NCBI GenBank assembly: GCA_036346255.1
Contig: CM070628.1
Span: 12,911,840-12,975,839 of the forward strand
Source of the DNA: Ampelocalamus luodianensis
Taxonomy: Eukaryota; Streptophyta; Magnoliopsida; Poales; Poaceae
DNA length: 64,000 bases
Reading direction: 5' to 3'
The position numbers and the translations under genes are program-made. Each line of letters starts with the position of its first letter. The first letter of the stretch is position 1. Shown piece after piece: positions 42,853 to 54,898 of the stretch. Under the pieces are notes generated by a model, which saw only the letters and a program-made list of their open reading frames with translations, did not search any database and was not told where the DNA came from.

Positions 42853-45800
42853 TGTCAGAACCCGGGATTACCATCCCAGATCCTCTGTGCATTTCTGAAC
42901 TAGTCCCATGATCAGTCGCTAGTTCACACAGTAAACAAATATGGTAACAAATTCATATCACAACTTTATTAATAATCAACAGAGTTTATTACAAAAGAGG
43001 CTTACAAGCCAACAATAAAGAACACAGCAGAAGACGAATAAGTAGTAGAGTCCAGCAATCTGCCACAGGCAATCGACTGGGGTAGCGGCCTAGTCGTCGA
43101 GATCCACACGGGTAGCAAAGTCCTTCTCCTCTGAAATTGGTTTGCATAAAGCAAGTATGAGCACAACTACGTGCTCGCAAGTTACACCGTTAAGTAATGA
43201 GAATGACATGCATATATGGATGTAACAAAGGATGGCTTATTGGTTTATTTGCATAAAGCGGCATTTCCTTTAAATACTGGTACTAAGTTCCAAAGCAGTT
43301 ATTTTATAACTAAAATTCTTTTTTACAAATTCTCAATTTTATAGTCAGATAACATTCACACATGAATGGTGAAGGATACCCTCCTATCACATGGCTTCCT
43401 CGCCAATTCCCATTTGGATAAACCAATTTTAAAGAAGTCTTTTGAGACAAAACCAAAGTCTAACTTTGAGTAGTTACGCTAGCATGTCCATGATGTGGAC
43501 ACGGCTATTCGAATAGTTTTACACTCTGCAGAGGTTGTGCGGCTTTACCCACAAGAGATAATCAACTTTAATGTCCGTCGACACACTTCCGAAGGTGTGC
43601 GACTAAGTGATTATCACGAGGCCTTTACAATGTTCTGTCTTAATGTATTTATGCCCGCTAAGGTTTCGCTACCATTGACTAACCATCCTCGGAAGCCCCT
43701 TTGCGCCGGATGGGTCTCACTGTCGACCAACACCCATACCAACAACACAAAGACAAATGACACTAAGACATCACAAATTATTTAGCCAAGTCCCGCCCAC
43801 ACAGACATGTGGTGGTACTGGTAAGGCGAGCATCATGCGCTCAAGACCGGTTCTTAATCGACTTGGCGACTTTCCATAAAACCCATGGGCCTTAACCCTA
43901 ACTGATTAAGCCTGCATAAACTCGCACCCACCAATCATCCATTTCGCCAAGTCCAAACCCATTTTTACTTTACTTTTCAAGTCATTTGTAAAACTCCCAT
44001 GACACACCAATGCCAAGGGTACAATTTAAACAATAATTGATTGTTGGCTGAAATTCCCCAAATCAGATAAGTTTGGTCTGTAAGTATGGCTAAGCAATAC
44101 GTTTAAATGATCCTAGTTCATACTATCGTATCAACCAGGTTTTATCTAGGGTGTCAATGTGTTTGATTCAATATCAACATGGGTCATACAACGGATTTAG
44201 GTATAACTATGAATTGAAAAATAGGAATTTATATTACTAATAATAAATAAGCATGCAGTAATAATTTAAAAACAGAATATAAATAATTTAAAATAATTGG
44301 ATCAATATGATCAAGGGTATAACTTGCCTTGCTTAATGAGGTGACGTTGTTTTTCTTAACAGATCACCTTCACAGAACGTTTGGTGTTGAGGTGACGTTG
44401 TTTTTCTTAACAGGTCACCTAGTACTCACAAGTACTATCTTCAGGTAGTCCAAGTGTACGATTACGATGATCATACAGTCAAAATCAATCCTCTTCTGTT
44501 GCTCTTCAATCGGCGTCGAAATCTGATTCTCCGAAGTCGTCGAAATCTAATCGCGAAATAAGCCAAATTCAAACCAAATTCAAATAAATTCAAAAAGACA
44601 GATCAAATTAACTCCAAATAGAAATATTTTGGTTTCAATAGCTAGATAATGATTTTATAAAGATTTTGCAACTTGAACCACCCCAATCGGAGTTTGGATG
44701 CAAAAGATATGAGCTTCGGAAGATCGGAAATACATGGAATGATAAATTAGGGTTTAAAGGGATTATTGGTCAAATGAACCCAAAATCAAATGATTTTGGT
44801 TTAGATAGCTAGATCTTGATTTTATATGAATTTAGTAATTTGAATCGACAAAATCGGAGTTCGTATGAGGGAGAACGAACCCCGGGAAGTTTTAAATCTG
44901 AAAAAAACCCTAAAATCAGATTTTCTTGATTTTCTTGAATTATTTTTTCTAAAGAAAAAGGCTTTTATTGCGCAATGATGATGTCAGCAAGGGAATTTGA
45001 TTTTTCCGGCCGATTTATTTTCCTAAAGGAAAATATTTGACTCACTGACATGTGGGCCCCCAAGTCAATGGACTGGGTCCATGGGTGGTCAAAGGTTCAC
45101 GGTGGACCCGGCGTATGCTACAGTGTAGCGTGCGGGTGTGCTGGCGGTGTGAGGTGGTGTGGCGCCACGTGTGTGGCCACGTGGGGCTCTGACGCTCGCG
45201 TGGCGATGACATGGCGAGGAGGTGGCGGGCCACGTCGGCACGAATGCACGGCGGAAGGGTCACCGGCGATGACGTTAAGCGGCGGCGGCGCGAGGTCGTT
45301 GACGAAGAAGGGACTCCGGTGGTGCTCGGGCGAAGTGGAGGCGAGCACCAGGTAGGCGGCGGCGTGGCGATGCCGATGACGTGGTCGGAGTGAACGCGGC
45401 GGCACTGGCGGCGGAGCTAGAGGCGGCGGAGGGCATGCAGCCGCCGGTGATAAAAACTTGAAATCCGGCGACTAGAGGGGAGGAGAGGAGGGGTGAATGG
45501 TGGTGACGGGGTGAGGAGGACAATGCGCACCCGAGGCTCCCTTAAATAGGGCCGGGGCACGGCCGGAGAAGGGAAATCGGGCGCGGGGATTGCGGCGGCG
45601 AATTTTGGATCCCGCGATTTCGCGAGACGGCGGGCAACGGCCGGGAATGGGCGCGGCGTGATTAGGGGCTCTGATGCGCACGTCCGCGAGAGGAAAGGGG
45701 GCGAGATTCACGGGCTTGAGGGAGCTGGGCGCGTGCGGCAATGGCGGCGGGATGAGTGCGTCCGAGTGGAGAAGAAGACGGGGAGGAAGAAGGGTGCGGG

Positions 45801-46405
45801 ACGGTCGGATCGTGATCCGAAGGGAGTGGAGAAGGTGGTGGCGTGGGGCTTTCCTAGCCGTCCGATGGGAATCGGGCGGTGAGGAGGTGAGAGAGAGGGA
45901 GCGGCGGGAGGAGTGGGCCAAGTGGGCCGGAGGCGCGGAGGAAGTGGGCCGGACCAAGTAGGTTTCGGCCCAAAACATATTAGGGATTTTTAATTGATTT
46001 TCTAATTGATTTAATTCCAGAAATTAAAAAGGGCTTTAGAAAATAGCAAAATAACTCCAAAAATTCTAGGAAAATTCACAAAAATTCCTAGAGGCATTTT
46101 GGACTTAATTAAAATAGTTCCAACTTATAATTGGTTATAGTTTTTGCACATAAATTGTTTTGGCTTTAAATTACTTAGGAAAAAGCTTTTAAAAACCTCA
46201 GAAAATCAAAGGAATTAATTAAATTTTTATTTTTCAGATCAAACCAACTGAAATTTCAAGGACTTCAAATAAATTTTAAATTTTGGACTTTTAAAACTTC
46301 AGAAATTCAAATAAAGCAATCAAACTCTGGCAAATTATCAGAAAATCCAATAAACAATAACTTTATTTTATTTTTATTTTGGTAACATAACCTTGGGATG
46401 TTACA
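42853..46405 (-). repeat. LTR4: gypsy-type solo LTR inside LTR3
   Basis: 3553 bp, TGTCAGAACCC to GGGATGTTACA, with perfect TSD GTCTA (42848-42852 and 46406-46410). A relative of the Tekay-like LTRs at the ends but different inside. It has a TATA-like TATTTAAG (minus strand, near 45541-45550), then about 500 bp of GC-rich leader, and degenerate exon A (44328-44546) and exon B (43090-43130). Confidence 0.95.
43090..44546 (-). pseudogene. LTR-internal spliced small ORF, copy in LTR4 (degenerate)
   Basis: Exon A spans 219 nt (44328-44546) from GCGATTAG to AAG/GCAAGTTAT, a consensus GC donor. It starts FDDFGESDFDAD and then has TGA stops and a duplicated block of about 60 bp containing GAGGTGACGTTG (plus strand). 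Exon B (41 nt) reads EEKDFATRVDLDD before TAG. The total exon A length is still a multiple of three. Confidence 0.4.
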
Positions 46406-46442
46406 GTCTATGAGCAATTAATTGAAGAGAGGAGGTCCTTAT

Positions 46443-46506
46443 CAGAGTTGAGGACGAAGGGGATGAACTTCGGCCACAACGAAACAAAACCCAATTTTGG
46501 TGATTC
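46443..46506 (-). other. conserved 64-nt exon-like segment in LTR3
   Basis: Acceptor TTCGTAG; the donor has decayed (G/ATAAGG). Length and open frame equal those in LTR1 and LTR2 (starts ESPKLGF). Confidence 0.42.
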
Positions 46507-46736
46507 CTACGAAGGTAATCCAAAAATTAATTAGGGGAAAGGATTGAGGTGATGAGAGGAGCAAAGCGACACGAAAATATGGGTAAAATAACCACTAGAG
46601 CGCTGGCACCGAAGGAGGTCCTCCACGGCCAACAATGGCGGCAAATGTGTTCTCTGAGGTTTGAGCTCAAAGAACAGAGAGGAAGCTAAGCGAGCCAAAG
46701 TGGTGCTGGAAAAGAAACAGAGAGGGAGGTCTAGGG

Positions 46737-46746
46737 CTATTTATAG
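46737..46746 (-). promoter_or_regulatory. TATA box of LTR3
   Basis: CTATAAATAG on the minus strand, homologous in position to the box of LTR2, 230 nt upstream of the 64-nt segment. Confidence 0.65.
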
Positions 46747-49065
46747 ACGGAGAGCAACGGGCAACGTGAACACGAAGCTCAAAGGTGAACTCGGTTCACA
46801 CACTGCCGAGGACAAGCTGAGGACAACTGGACACTGAGGCGAAACACAAAAGGTGAAGAAAACAAGGGCTAGGAGCAGCTCTCCCCCATGCCCTGTTCTG
46901 TCACCCACGTTCGAGGAAGAAGAAGATAACCAGGACCTTGAGGGCCCACCTGTCATTGAGAGAACCAAGGTGGTTTGGTCAAAAGAATAGAAAGGGTTAG
47001 GTTCAGTCAAGAGATTGAGTCGGAAGTCTTGGCGTTTGGATCTGAAATGGATGACTCGGATTAAAGGTAACGTTCGGACAGTCCAAACGTTCAAATCAAT
47101 CCTGGCGGTCCGATAAAAAACGAATGGCTCAGATTGAAGTGCACTTTCGGACGGTCCGAACGTTCACTCATATTAGGACGGTCCAAAAGAAATCCAACGG
47201 CTGAAAAGGAAAGCGCCCTTTGGACCGAGCCCGAGTGCGTTTAAGTGGTTGGGCTCAACCACGAGCCCGGGTCTGACTCAGACCCAAACAGCACTTTGAC
47301 TAAGGTTTGAATTTGGAGCTGAAACCTTGAGGAATTTTTAAATGGAGCTACACAACTCCAAAAATTCCAAATTTTTTACAAGAGGTTCCCAACTCCAGGA
47401 TTAACCTTGTATAAAATGTTCAGAGGTTTTTATGCAAAGCATTTTTCTTCAAAAATTTCTTAAGGTACAGATCTAGGGTTTGACCAAGAGTTAAACTGGT
47501 TTGACTGGCCTCTTAAAATATTCAAACAATTTCTAAAAATTGTGAAATTTTTCAAAGGAGCCACACAGCATCCCTAGAACCAAGGAAAATTATTTCCAGA
47601 AGATGATCACAAGATTATCCAGAAAAGTTTTCAAAGGGCCAAGACTTAGGTTAAAAGAGGCTTGTGATTTTGAATTTCCATAATTCCTTTACAAGAATTC
47701 TCAGAAAATTCACACAACAACCAAATGCAAGAAAAGTTTTAATTTCTTCACATTTTCTTACATTTGAAACACAAGCCAAGACTTAGGATGTTATACTGAC
47801 TAAGCCTAACTCTCAGCTGCCTCACTCACTGAGGTAACCTCCACAACCATGATGGCGCTCTTCGTGAATTGATCCTCATGACTTGGAATTAGCACAGCAG
47901 GAACAGATGGCTCGGGTGTAGGCACAACCAGCTCCTAGGCGTACAATGTGGATGATATGCTCTAGAGGCAATCATAGAGATGATTGTATCACGTCTATGC
48001 TTGTGAGTTATAGAATAAATGCTATTATGTTCCTTGAATGAATTATCAGTTATAAAAATTAACAAGTATGCGACTTGTTGGTGAAGCTCTTTAACTTATA
48101 TGATGTCATTCTAAATGTATCTCTGGTCGGATGTCACTAGTCAGAACACTAGTGACTTATCGACCAGCACATCTATTGATTGATGACCATGTTTCACCAG
48201 TCATGGATATGGGGATATCGAATCAATAATGTGAACACATGTCAGAGAAGATAGTGTTGGATTGACCCACCTTGAGACACTATTGAGATTGTTATGATTT
48301 TATGTGTCATCAGTTGGTCTCAAGAATGATGATGTATAATCCTTAGACCTGAGATCAGCATGGTTACCTATATGTGTAATAGTACACTTAGGGGTTGCCA
48401 AACGCTACTCCGTAACTAAGTAGTTATAAAGGTAGCTTTCGGGTATGCTATGAAACATGTGGAGGGATATGACTGGTCGGATATAGGATTTGCCACTTCT
48501 AACATAACATAAGAGATATCTCTGGGCCCCTCGATGTGGTTAGATAAAGAAAGTGTATGGCCATGCCACTAGTGGTCGAAGAGTCGACCATATAAAGTTA
48601 TCTGTCACTTGATCGAGAAAGTATTGAATAGTCTGTGGATGACATAATATTTCACCTAAAGTTCAACCAGATATCGTGAGGCAAAGGAAGAATACACAGG
48701 CAGGTCATTCAGTTCGACCAGATAAGGACTGGTTGTATGGAGAAATGAGCTGATCGTAGACTAGTTGAACATAATCACTAACTAGTCGTAAGGAGTTACG
48801 AACTGGTCATGACTAAATGTAAACTGGTCGTATAATGATATGAGCTGGTCGTAAGTGATCAGGACCTAGTCGTCGATCATATTGCATTAAGGTTTGTCCG
48901 ATATAATTTGTGTGTATTCAAGAATCGTTATGTTCTACTAGGAACCGCTAACGACTCGTGGTCAGAAAAGAGTTTTCGAGTCACAACCAATTACGCATGA
49001 ACCTACAGGGTCACACACTTAACGGGTTAGAACAATCGAGTTCGGATAGGATCCATCATGGGCTC

Positions 49066-49073
49066 TATATAAG
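49066..49073 (+). promoter_or_regulatory. TATA box of LTR6
   Basis: TATATAAG preceded by GGGCTC and followed by GGGG, a standard copia promoter setting. Confidence 0.65.
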
Positions 49074-49656
49074 GGGAGGCATAATGCTATTGGGACAGGC
49101 GACAGACATCGTGAGTTGCTCCACCGAAACCCTAGCCACCATCTTCTGGAGAGCCCTACCGTGCGAGTTGGTGCTAGCACACCGGTGTACGATGTTCCAA
49201 CACTGGACGTGTGGATACCGTAGAGGCGCTACTGCGGTTACTATTGTGCTGACTGAGGACAATCCTCAACCTAAACAAGGAACGCGATTGGTTGCTGGAG
49301 GAGACGATCGACACTGAGGACGTCGGACGATCAACTACGACCATTGTCGGGACCCAAAAATGCAGTTCTGGAACCCTCTGTATATAATGCACTAGTCCGG
49401 GATCACGCTAGTGCACACAGTGTCAACATAGGTGAATATCAATCCACACAAGCGAATAGATAAAGTAAACGATTAGTTTGAATAACAAATAAGGGTTTTG
49501 ACCTTATGGTCGAGTTTACACTTATTGAGCCACGCAGTGCTAACAGACAATAAAATAGCAGCGGAACAGAAATAACTTCAGCGTAGATCCCATCAATTCA
49601 CCACAGGCAACCAACTGGGATCTAGACCTTAACGATCAACAACCTTCGGCGAACTC

Positions 49657-50965
49657 CTATTCGAAAGCAGGCGTAGACTCCTCTTCTTCTGTAGGTTTGG
49701 GCGCAAGTTTTACAATAAGCGTGAGTACACAACCGTACTCGCAAATCATACCACAGAATGTAATTTATAGATGCAGGCTTATTCCAAAAGAAAAGGTTTC
49801 TGTGGTTCTTTTGTATGAAAGCAATATTTGTAATTGAATATCAATAATAGATTGAAAGCATAATTCAAAAACAAATAGACAATATTAATTTAACAGTTAT
49901 TTTCATAAAGACACAAAGCTAAACAGATTATTTCACATAGCCATATAACTTAGATCACAAAGCTCCCATCCCAAATATTTTATGAAAACTACCCCTCGTG
50001 TGAAATCCCCGAGCATGTCCATGACCGCGGACGCGGCTATTCGAATAGATTGATTTAACACTATGCAGAGTTTGTACACTTTACCCACAAGATACAACCA
50101 GTGTAGCTAGCACCAATTGTACCAAAATAGTTCAAAAACTTCATCTCAAACATTGACATTCCCAATGTGCTTTCCCGCCAGACCAGCTCACAAAGAATGC
50201 TAGTCTTACACACATTGTTGGACAGGGATGCGACGAACCGTCCCGCGATGCAACTACCAGGTAGTCACACCTCCACCCCGTCACACAGCCTAACCTATCC
50301 ACCTGAACATCAATGCCGAGAATCCATAACCTACTATGTTAGGCCCGTCCCATCAGGCATGTGGTCGTACAGTAAGGCTCAGTTCAATAGCGCACAAAGT
50401 TAAGTCCTTAATTGACCAAGGCAAGACTTCCATTTTCTAACTATGCCACAAAGATTATCATTCTCATGCACACAGTCCACCATGTCACACAGTATCCACC
50501 ACTTGCCTCAGTCTAAATCCTTTACAACCCAGTTGGTTTTAGTGCAACACATGCTATCACGAAGTAATAACACATAGCACACAATTTTACACGAAGTTCC
50601 ATAGTCACTTAGTCAAACTTAATATTTGCAACTCAAATGCGATGTGAGACTCGTAGCATGGCTAAGCAATTGTACTCGTGTCTAACCAACCAACGTTAGT
50701 CCTACAATATTACCAACTAATAAACCAATCTAGGGTGACAAGGAAATATGACATACAAAGCCAAGGTGTTGTAACAGATTGGATAATAACTATACCCGAA
50801 AGCAATTAAATAAATAATTAAAGTAGAATGCAAAACGTGAAACAAAGCAGTTTGAAAACTGGGTTCAAGATGATCAAAGGTATGACTTCCCTTGGAAAAG
50901 GTCTAGGTATTGATCTTGATCTTGAGGTGCTCCTTCTTCTCCAAAATTCCCCGACGTATCGACGT
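49657..50965 (-). CDS. LTR-internal spliced small ORF, copy in LTR5 (exons A and B)
   Basis: Exon A (75 nt, acceptor GAGTAG) is open: VDTSGNFGEEG, then QDQDQYLDLFQ, strongly acidic and Gln-rich as in the other families. The donor has decayed to AAG/GGAAGT. Exon B (acceptor CCTACAG) reads EEEESTPAFE before TAG; LTR8 has no stop there. The frame is kept across an indel of 12 nt in exon A relative to LTR1-3. Confidence 0.4.
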
Positions 50966-51930
50966 CTACTCGTAAACGAGATAAATAAACAAAACAAGTA
51001 AATAACAGAGGCAAAACAAGCTCTAAAAATTAAATAAAAATCTCATATAAATAGAGCTTGAATTTAGATAAATTTTGGAATTTGAATGGACTCAATCGGA
51101 GTTCGGATGCAAAAGTTATGGGCTCTCGAAGTTTCAATCTAAAAGAAACCCTAATTTTGGATTTTCTTGAATTTCCGAATTATTTCTTAACAGAAAAATC
51201 GGATTATTGCGCAAGCATGACGTCAGCGTAGGAATTTCGGAAATTAAAAGAAATAAAAAGAAATTACCGACATGTGGGACCCACATGTCAGTGAGACGGC
51301 TCACGGTAGACTAAGTCTACCGAGCCTCGCGATCTGGAGACCGGTGGACTGCCACGTGGATCCGATCTGGACCAACCCCGGCGCGACACGTCAGTGGCGG
51401 CTGCTGACCAGGACGTTGACTCGGGTGCACACGCGCAAGCTGACGAGGACGCCACGCGAGACGACACGTCGGCGCGGGACCTGATGTGGCGAGCCACATG
51501 GACGGCCACGTCAGCTCGGCGGCGAAGTGGCTCGGGAACCAACGACAACGGTGAACGGCGGCTCACCGGTGAGGGTGGGTGCTACCAGCGTGTAGCTGAG
51601 GTTATTGCGAACCTCTGGGTGCAACTCCGGGTGCTCGGGATGGACGGTGGCAACCGGCGGCGAGAGTTGAGCGGCGGAGAGGGTTCGACTTTTGTCGGAC
51701 GGAGGCTCCGGTGAGGTCTAGGCGACGGCGAAGGCTCTTGGAGGTAGCCTGGGTGATAGTGATGACGGTGGTGCAGACCACGAGGGCAGGGCCACGTCGA
51801 CGGCGGCTTAATTCAAAGAAAACACCAGCGGCGACAAAAACCTAAAACTCGAGTTGCGGCGGCGCTAGGGCCCGAGCGGTGCAATAGGTTGAGGGGTTCT
51901 GGTGCGGACGTCAATGCGATCCCGACGGTG

Positions 51931-51940
51931 CCTTTTATAG
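51931..51940 (-). promoter_or_regulatory. TATA box of LTR5
   Basis: CTATAAAAGG on the minus strand, at the start of the GC-rich leader. Confidence 0.65.
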
Positions 51941-52797
51941 GGGCCGGGAGGGGCTAGGCGACGTATTGGCGGCGGAGACCTAAACGAGTCCGAAACGATC
52001 TCGCGATAAAACGGAGATAGAAACGAATCCGGGATTTGATTTTTATCTCAAAAGTTGCGGGGAGGTTGGGGATAAGATTTGGCGCGTTTTCTAGAAGGGG
52101 GTTTAGTTGGAAACGACGCGTTGTTGTACGGGGCTTTGAAGCTCAGCAATGGCGGACGGGCACGGTCGCGTGCGGAGACGAAGCCGGGTGCGAGGAGGAC
52201 GACGAGGGCGTGGGGCCCACGCGTCAGCGGGCGTGAGCAGGCACGCGCGGGAGCCGGGCCTCGCGCGGAGCTAGGCTGGAACAGAGAGGTAATGGGCCGT
52301 AGGAAAGGAATTCGGCCCGAAGCTCATTCTGAGATTTTAAATAGCTTTTCTATTTTAGAAAATACCAGAAATTCAAATAAGCAATAGAAAATAGCAAATG
52401 AGCTCAGAAAAATTCTAGAATAATCTAGAAAATATATCTGAGCACATAGAACCCAAATAAAATAGTTTTGACTGTTGTTCATGTTGGGATTATTCACATT
52501 AAATGTTTTTGATTGTAAAGTCCAATATTAAACTTTTGAATCAAATTCAAATAAATCCAAATGGTGACTTTTCTCCCTACTAACTATTCAAAAGATTTTT
52601 AAACTCAGAAATTTGGGATGTTACAACCATTACATCGACGTGCTTGACGTTGGATCAGGTTGCTCCAACTCTTCTTTCACTACACTGTGCGTCTAGTGGT
52701 AACGATCTATGATCTCTTACTTGCATGACTTCCTAGTTTACGTGGTAGAATTTTTGAATTACAAGCTAGTGTAGCATGCCCGTATCAATTCATACAA

Positions 52798-54883
52798 AGC
52801 TTACTGCAGCTCTGCAATCCTCTTGGCTAGCGAGGGCGAGGTGTGTAGGGACTGCACTGGTGCACAAAGGCTGCAAACATTAGAGTTCAAATAACACAGG
52901 TGCTTCCGAGGCATGAAGAATCGTTGTGTTAAAAATTGTAGCTTTTCTTAATTATTTCTAATTTATCTAAATTGTTTGAGATGTTGTCTGTAATACGAAT
53001 GATTTGTTTTTTTTTTTTTGCTAGTGTTAACCTTTGCTTTTTTCCACTGAATAATATTTTACCAATTCTGAACACCCATGTGGAAATTAATCCTGGGTCC
53101 ACCGCCGAACTACACTGGATCTCAGTTGATCTTCTTATTGAAGTCTCATGTGGGGTATGCTGCGTCGGGCCAAATTTGTGTGAGACGTTAGACCATCACT
53201 CCATGCTAAATGGAGGCTTTTTTGAGGCGCAGCGAGCTGGCCCACGTCGACAAGATTTTCCTAGCCAACGGATCTTCGCTCCACTTGTCCGCGTCCGTCA
53301 GATCGCATCGGCTTTGCGTTCGCATGCGTTACCTCCGCCTCGACGCTTCTACTTGCGCGCATAGAGGAAAGGGGATCGGGCGGCCTGCTCCAATGCATCT
53401 TCTCAAGCATCGCTTCTCCACCGCAGGCTCAGCTCCCCTCCTCCTTCCGTCGCAGGCCTGCCGCTGCCGCTCCGTCCTCCTCCACGGCAAGTCCTCCTCC
53501 TTCACCATCTCCACATCCTTCTTCTTCTCCACGGCAAGTCCACTCTCCGCTCCGCGTGACTACTTCCCGCCTCCGCATCCTTCTCCCACACCCTTCCCTG
53601 TGCCCTTCTTCCTCATCCCCTCCACCCCATCCACTCCTTGCCGGCGCGACGAGGAGGAGGTGTTCTCGATGAAGTAGAGGGCTGAGGCGAGCTTGCCATT
53701 CCCCATCGGCAAGAGCCGCATCAACCACCTCTCGCTGTCGAGTGAGAGGTGCCTGCCCCCTCGCCATCCTACAGACCATCGGCGTCCTTCTCCGTGCGAT
53801 GCAAGCTACAGGCCAAGCAAAGAGAGAGAGGAGTACAGGGGTGGTGGTTTTGAGGGGGTGTTCTTCCATCGACCCAGGAAACTTCAAGTGTATGGCACCA
53901 GCATAGATCAAAGTAAAAACAGAAAAAAAGGATGAGGTTTTTATTGCTTTTACCAATCTTCTCCTACTTGTGCGAATTATTCTTGGATCTTCTTGTTTGG
54001 TTGGGTTCTTGCCTTCTTGGTGGTTTGGTGGGGGGTTGCTTGATCCGGTGGGTTTCTTGAAATTCACACGAATTGAGCTCCTTTCTTAGGTGCAGTTCGG
54101 ATTACGTTGGGTTTCTGGTGAGTGGGTTGGGGTTTTGCTCCCGGATTTGTGCTTCGAGCTGCGAGCTTGTGTCTCTTGGGTTTGAATTCCATAGAACACT
54201 TGCCATTTCAGCGAAAGATGTACACGTGGACACCACGTCATCCAAAACCACCAATGAAACTAGCATAGGATGTAACTTGATCTAGTATTGAAAGTTCGAG
54301 GGTGTAAACTGAACGGTTTTGTAGTTTAGGGTGTTTTTTGGACTCTCGTCAAAGTTCAAGGGTGTAAAATGGACTTATTCCTAAATTTTATAATATTCTC
54401 AGATGTTTGTGATAGTATCTTCGATTTGATTGGAGTCATGATGCATCGTTCCGTCGTTTGCATCTTTCAGCTAAAGATTGAAGTCATCTTTCAATTTTAT
54501 AGTATTCTCAGATTGTTGTTCCGCCGAATCCGTTTCTCTCTTCGCTATAGTTATCGTTTCTGTGCATCTGCTGGAAGGAGAAATTCGTCCAGCTTACATA
54601 TCAGCCCATATTCCTGGGGATTCATTGTCTCGGAAGAAGAAGAATTGGTGTTCTCTCTGGGCGGAGGTCGATGGCCGAGAGAAGAGGGCATTTTACTTGC
54701 CTTATGGATGAGCTGCTATTTTGTTTTGTTACCATGGGGGTTCAGTCCTGGCAGGAAAGCCTTACTTTTGGTTGAGCTTCTCGTATTCCATATGTGCAGC
54801 AGGACAGAAGTGTTTGTTTGTAATCGTCAGGTTGGAAGTCCAGAGTTTTTCCTTTATCTGCTACCTAAAGCCTGGCCAGAAAT
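52798..54883. other. region between LTR6 and the LINE, no supported gene
   Basis: The first 150 bp continue the split coding remnant described at 39346. From about 53200 there is CT-rich plus-strand sequence that opens long frames on both strands (53210-53677 plus, 53429-54067 minus), both low-complexity and without recognisable domains. A motif GTTCGAGGGTGTAAA / GTTCAAGGGTGTAAA recurs near 54293 and 54355. It may be the 5' region of a host transcript, interrupted by the LINE. Confidence 0.35.
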
Positions 54884-54898
54884 TTGTATTTTTTTCTT
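54884..54898. repeat. LINE target site duplication, 3' side copy
   Basis: TTGTA, seven T, CTT. It matches 58580-58595, which has one extra T. Confidence 0.75.

Larger units (their letters stand above)
39477..47795 (-). repeat. LTR3: solo LTR of the Tekay-like family, interrupted by LTR4
   Basis: Starts TGTGAGGACCC and ends AGGATGTTATA, the terminal CA having decayed to TA. Flanks CTAAC (39472-39476) and CTGAC (47796-47800) give a TSD with one mismatch. Without LTR4 it is about 4.76 kb. It carries the TATA box, the 64-nt exon, exons A and B, and, at about 42200-42370, a repeat array that LTR1/LTR2 lack. Confidence 0.9.
49345..52625 (-). repeat. LTR5: gypsy-type solo LTR inside LTR6
   Basis: 3281 bp, TGTCGGGACCC to GGGATGTTACA, with perfect TSD ACCAT (49340-49344 and 52626-52630). 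Same family as LTR8. It carries a strong TATA box at 51931-51940, a GC-rich leader, exon A (50891-50965) and exon B (49657-49688). Confidence 0.95.
47947..52792 (+). repeat. LTR6: copia-type solo LTR, interrupted by LTR5
   Basis: Starts TGTGGATGATATGC, ends ATCAATTCA; perfect TSD TACAA (47942-47946 and 52793-52797). Without LTR5 it is about 1560 bp. The opening (CTCTAGAGGCAATCATAGAGATG) resembles Angela/Tork-type copia LTRs; a CTATATAAGGGG promoter lies at about 49065 and a CT/CC-rich leader follows. It has many TGGTCGTA / TAGTCG words, like the LTR7 minisatellite. Confidence 0.88.

Noticed and set aside
53210..54067. Long ORFs on both strands (155 and 212 codons)
   Set aside because: They overlap in a CT/GA-rich low-complexity tract, lack domains, and neither has supporting splice or promoter signals.
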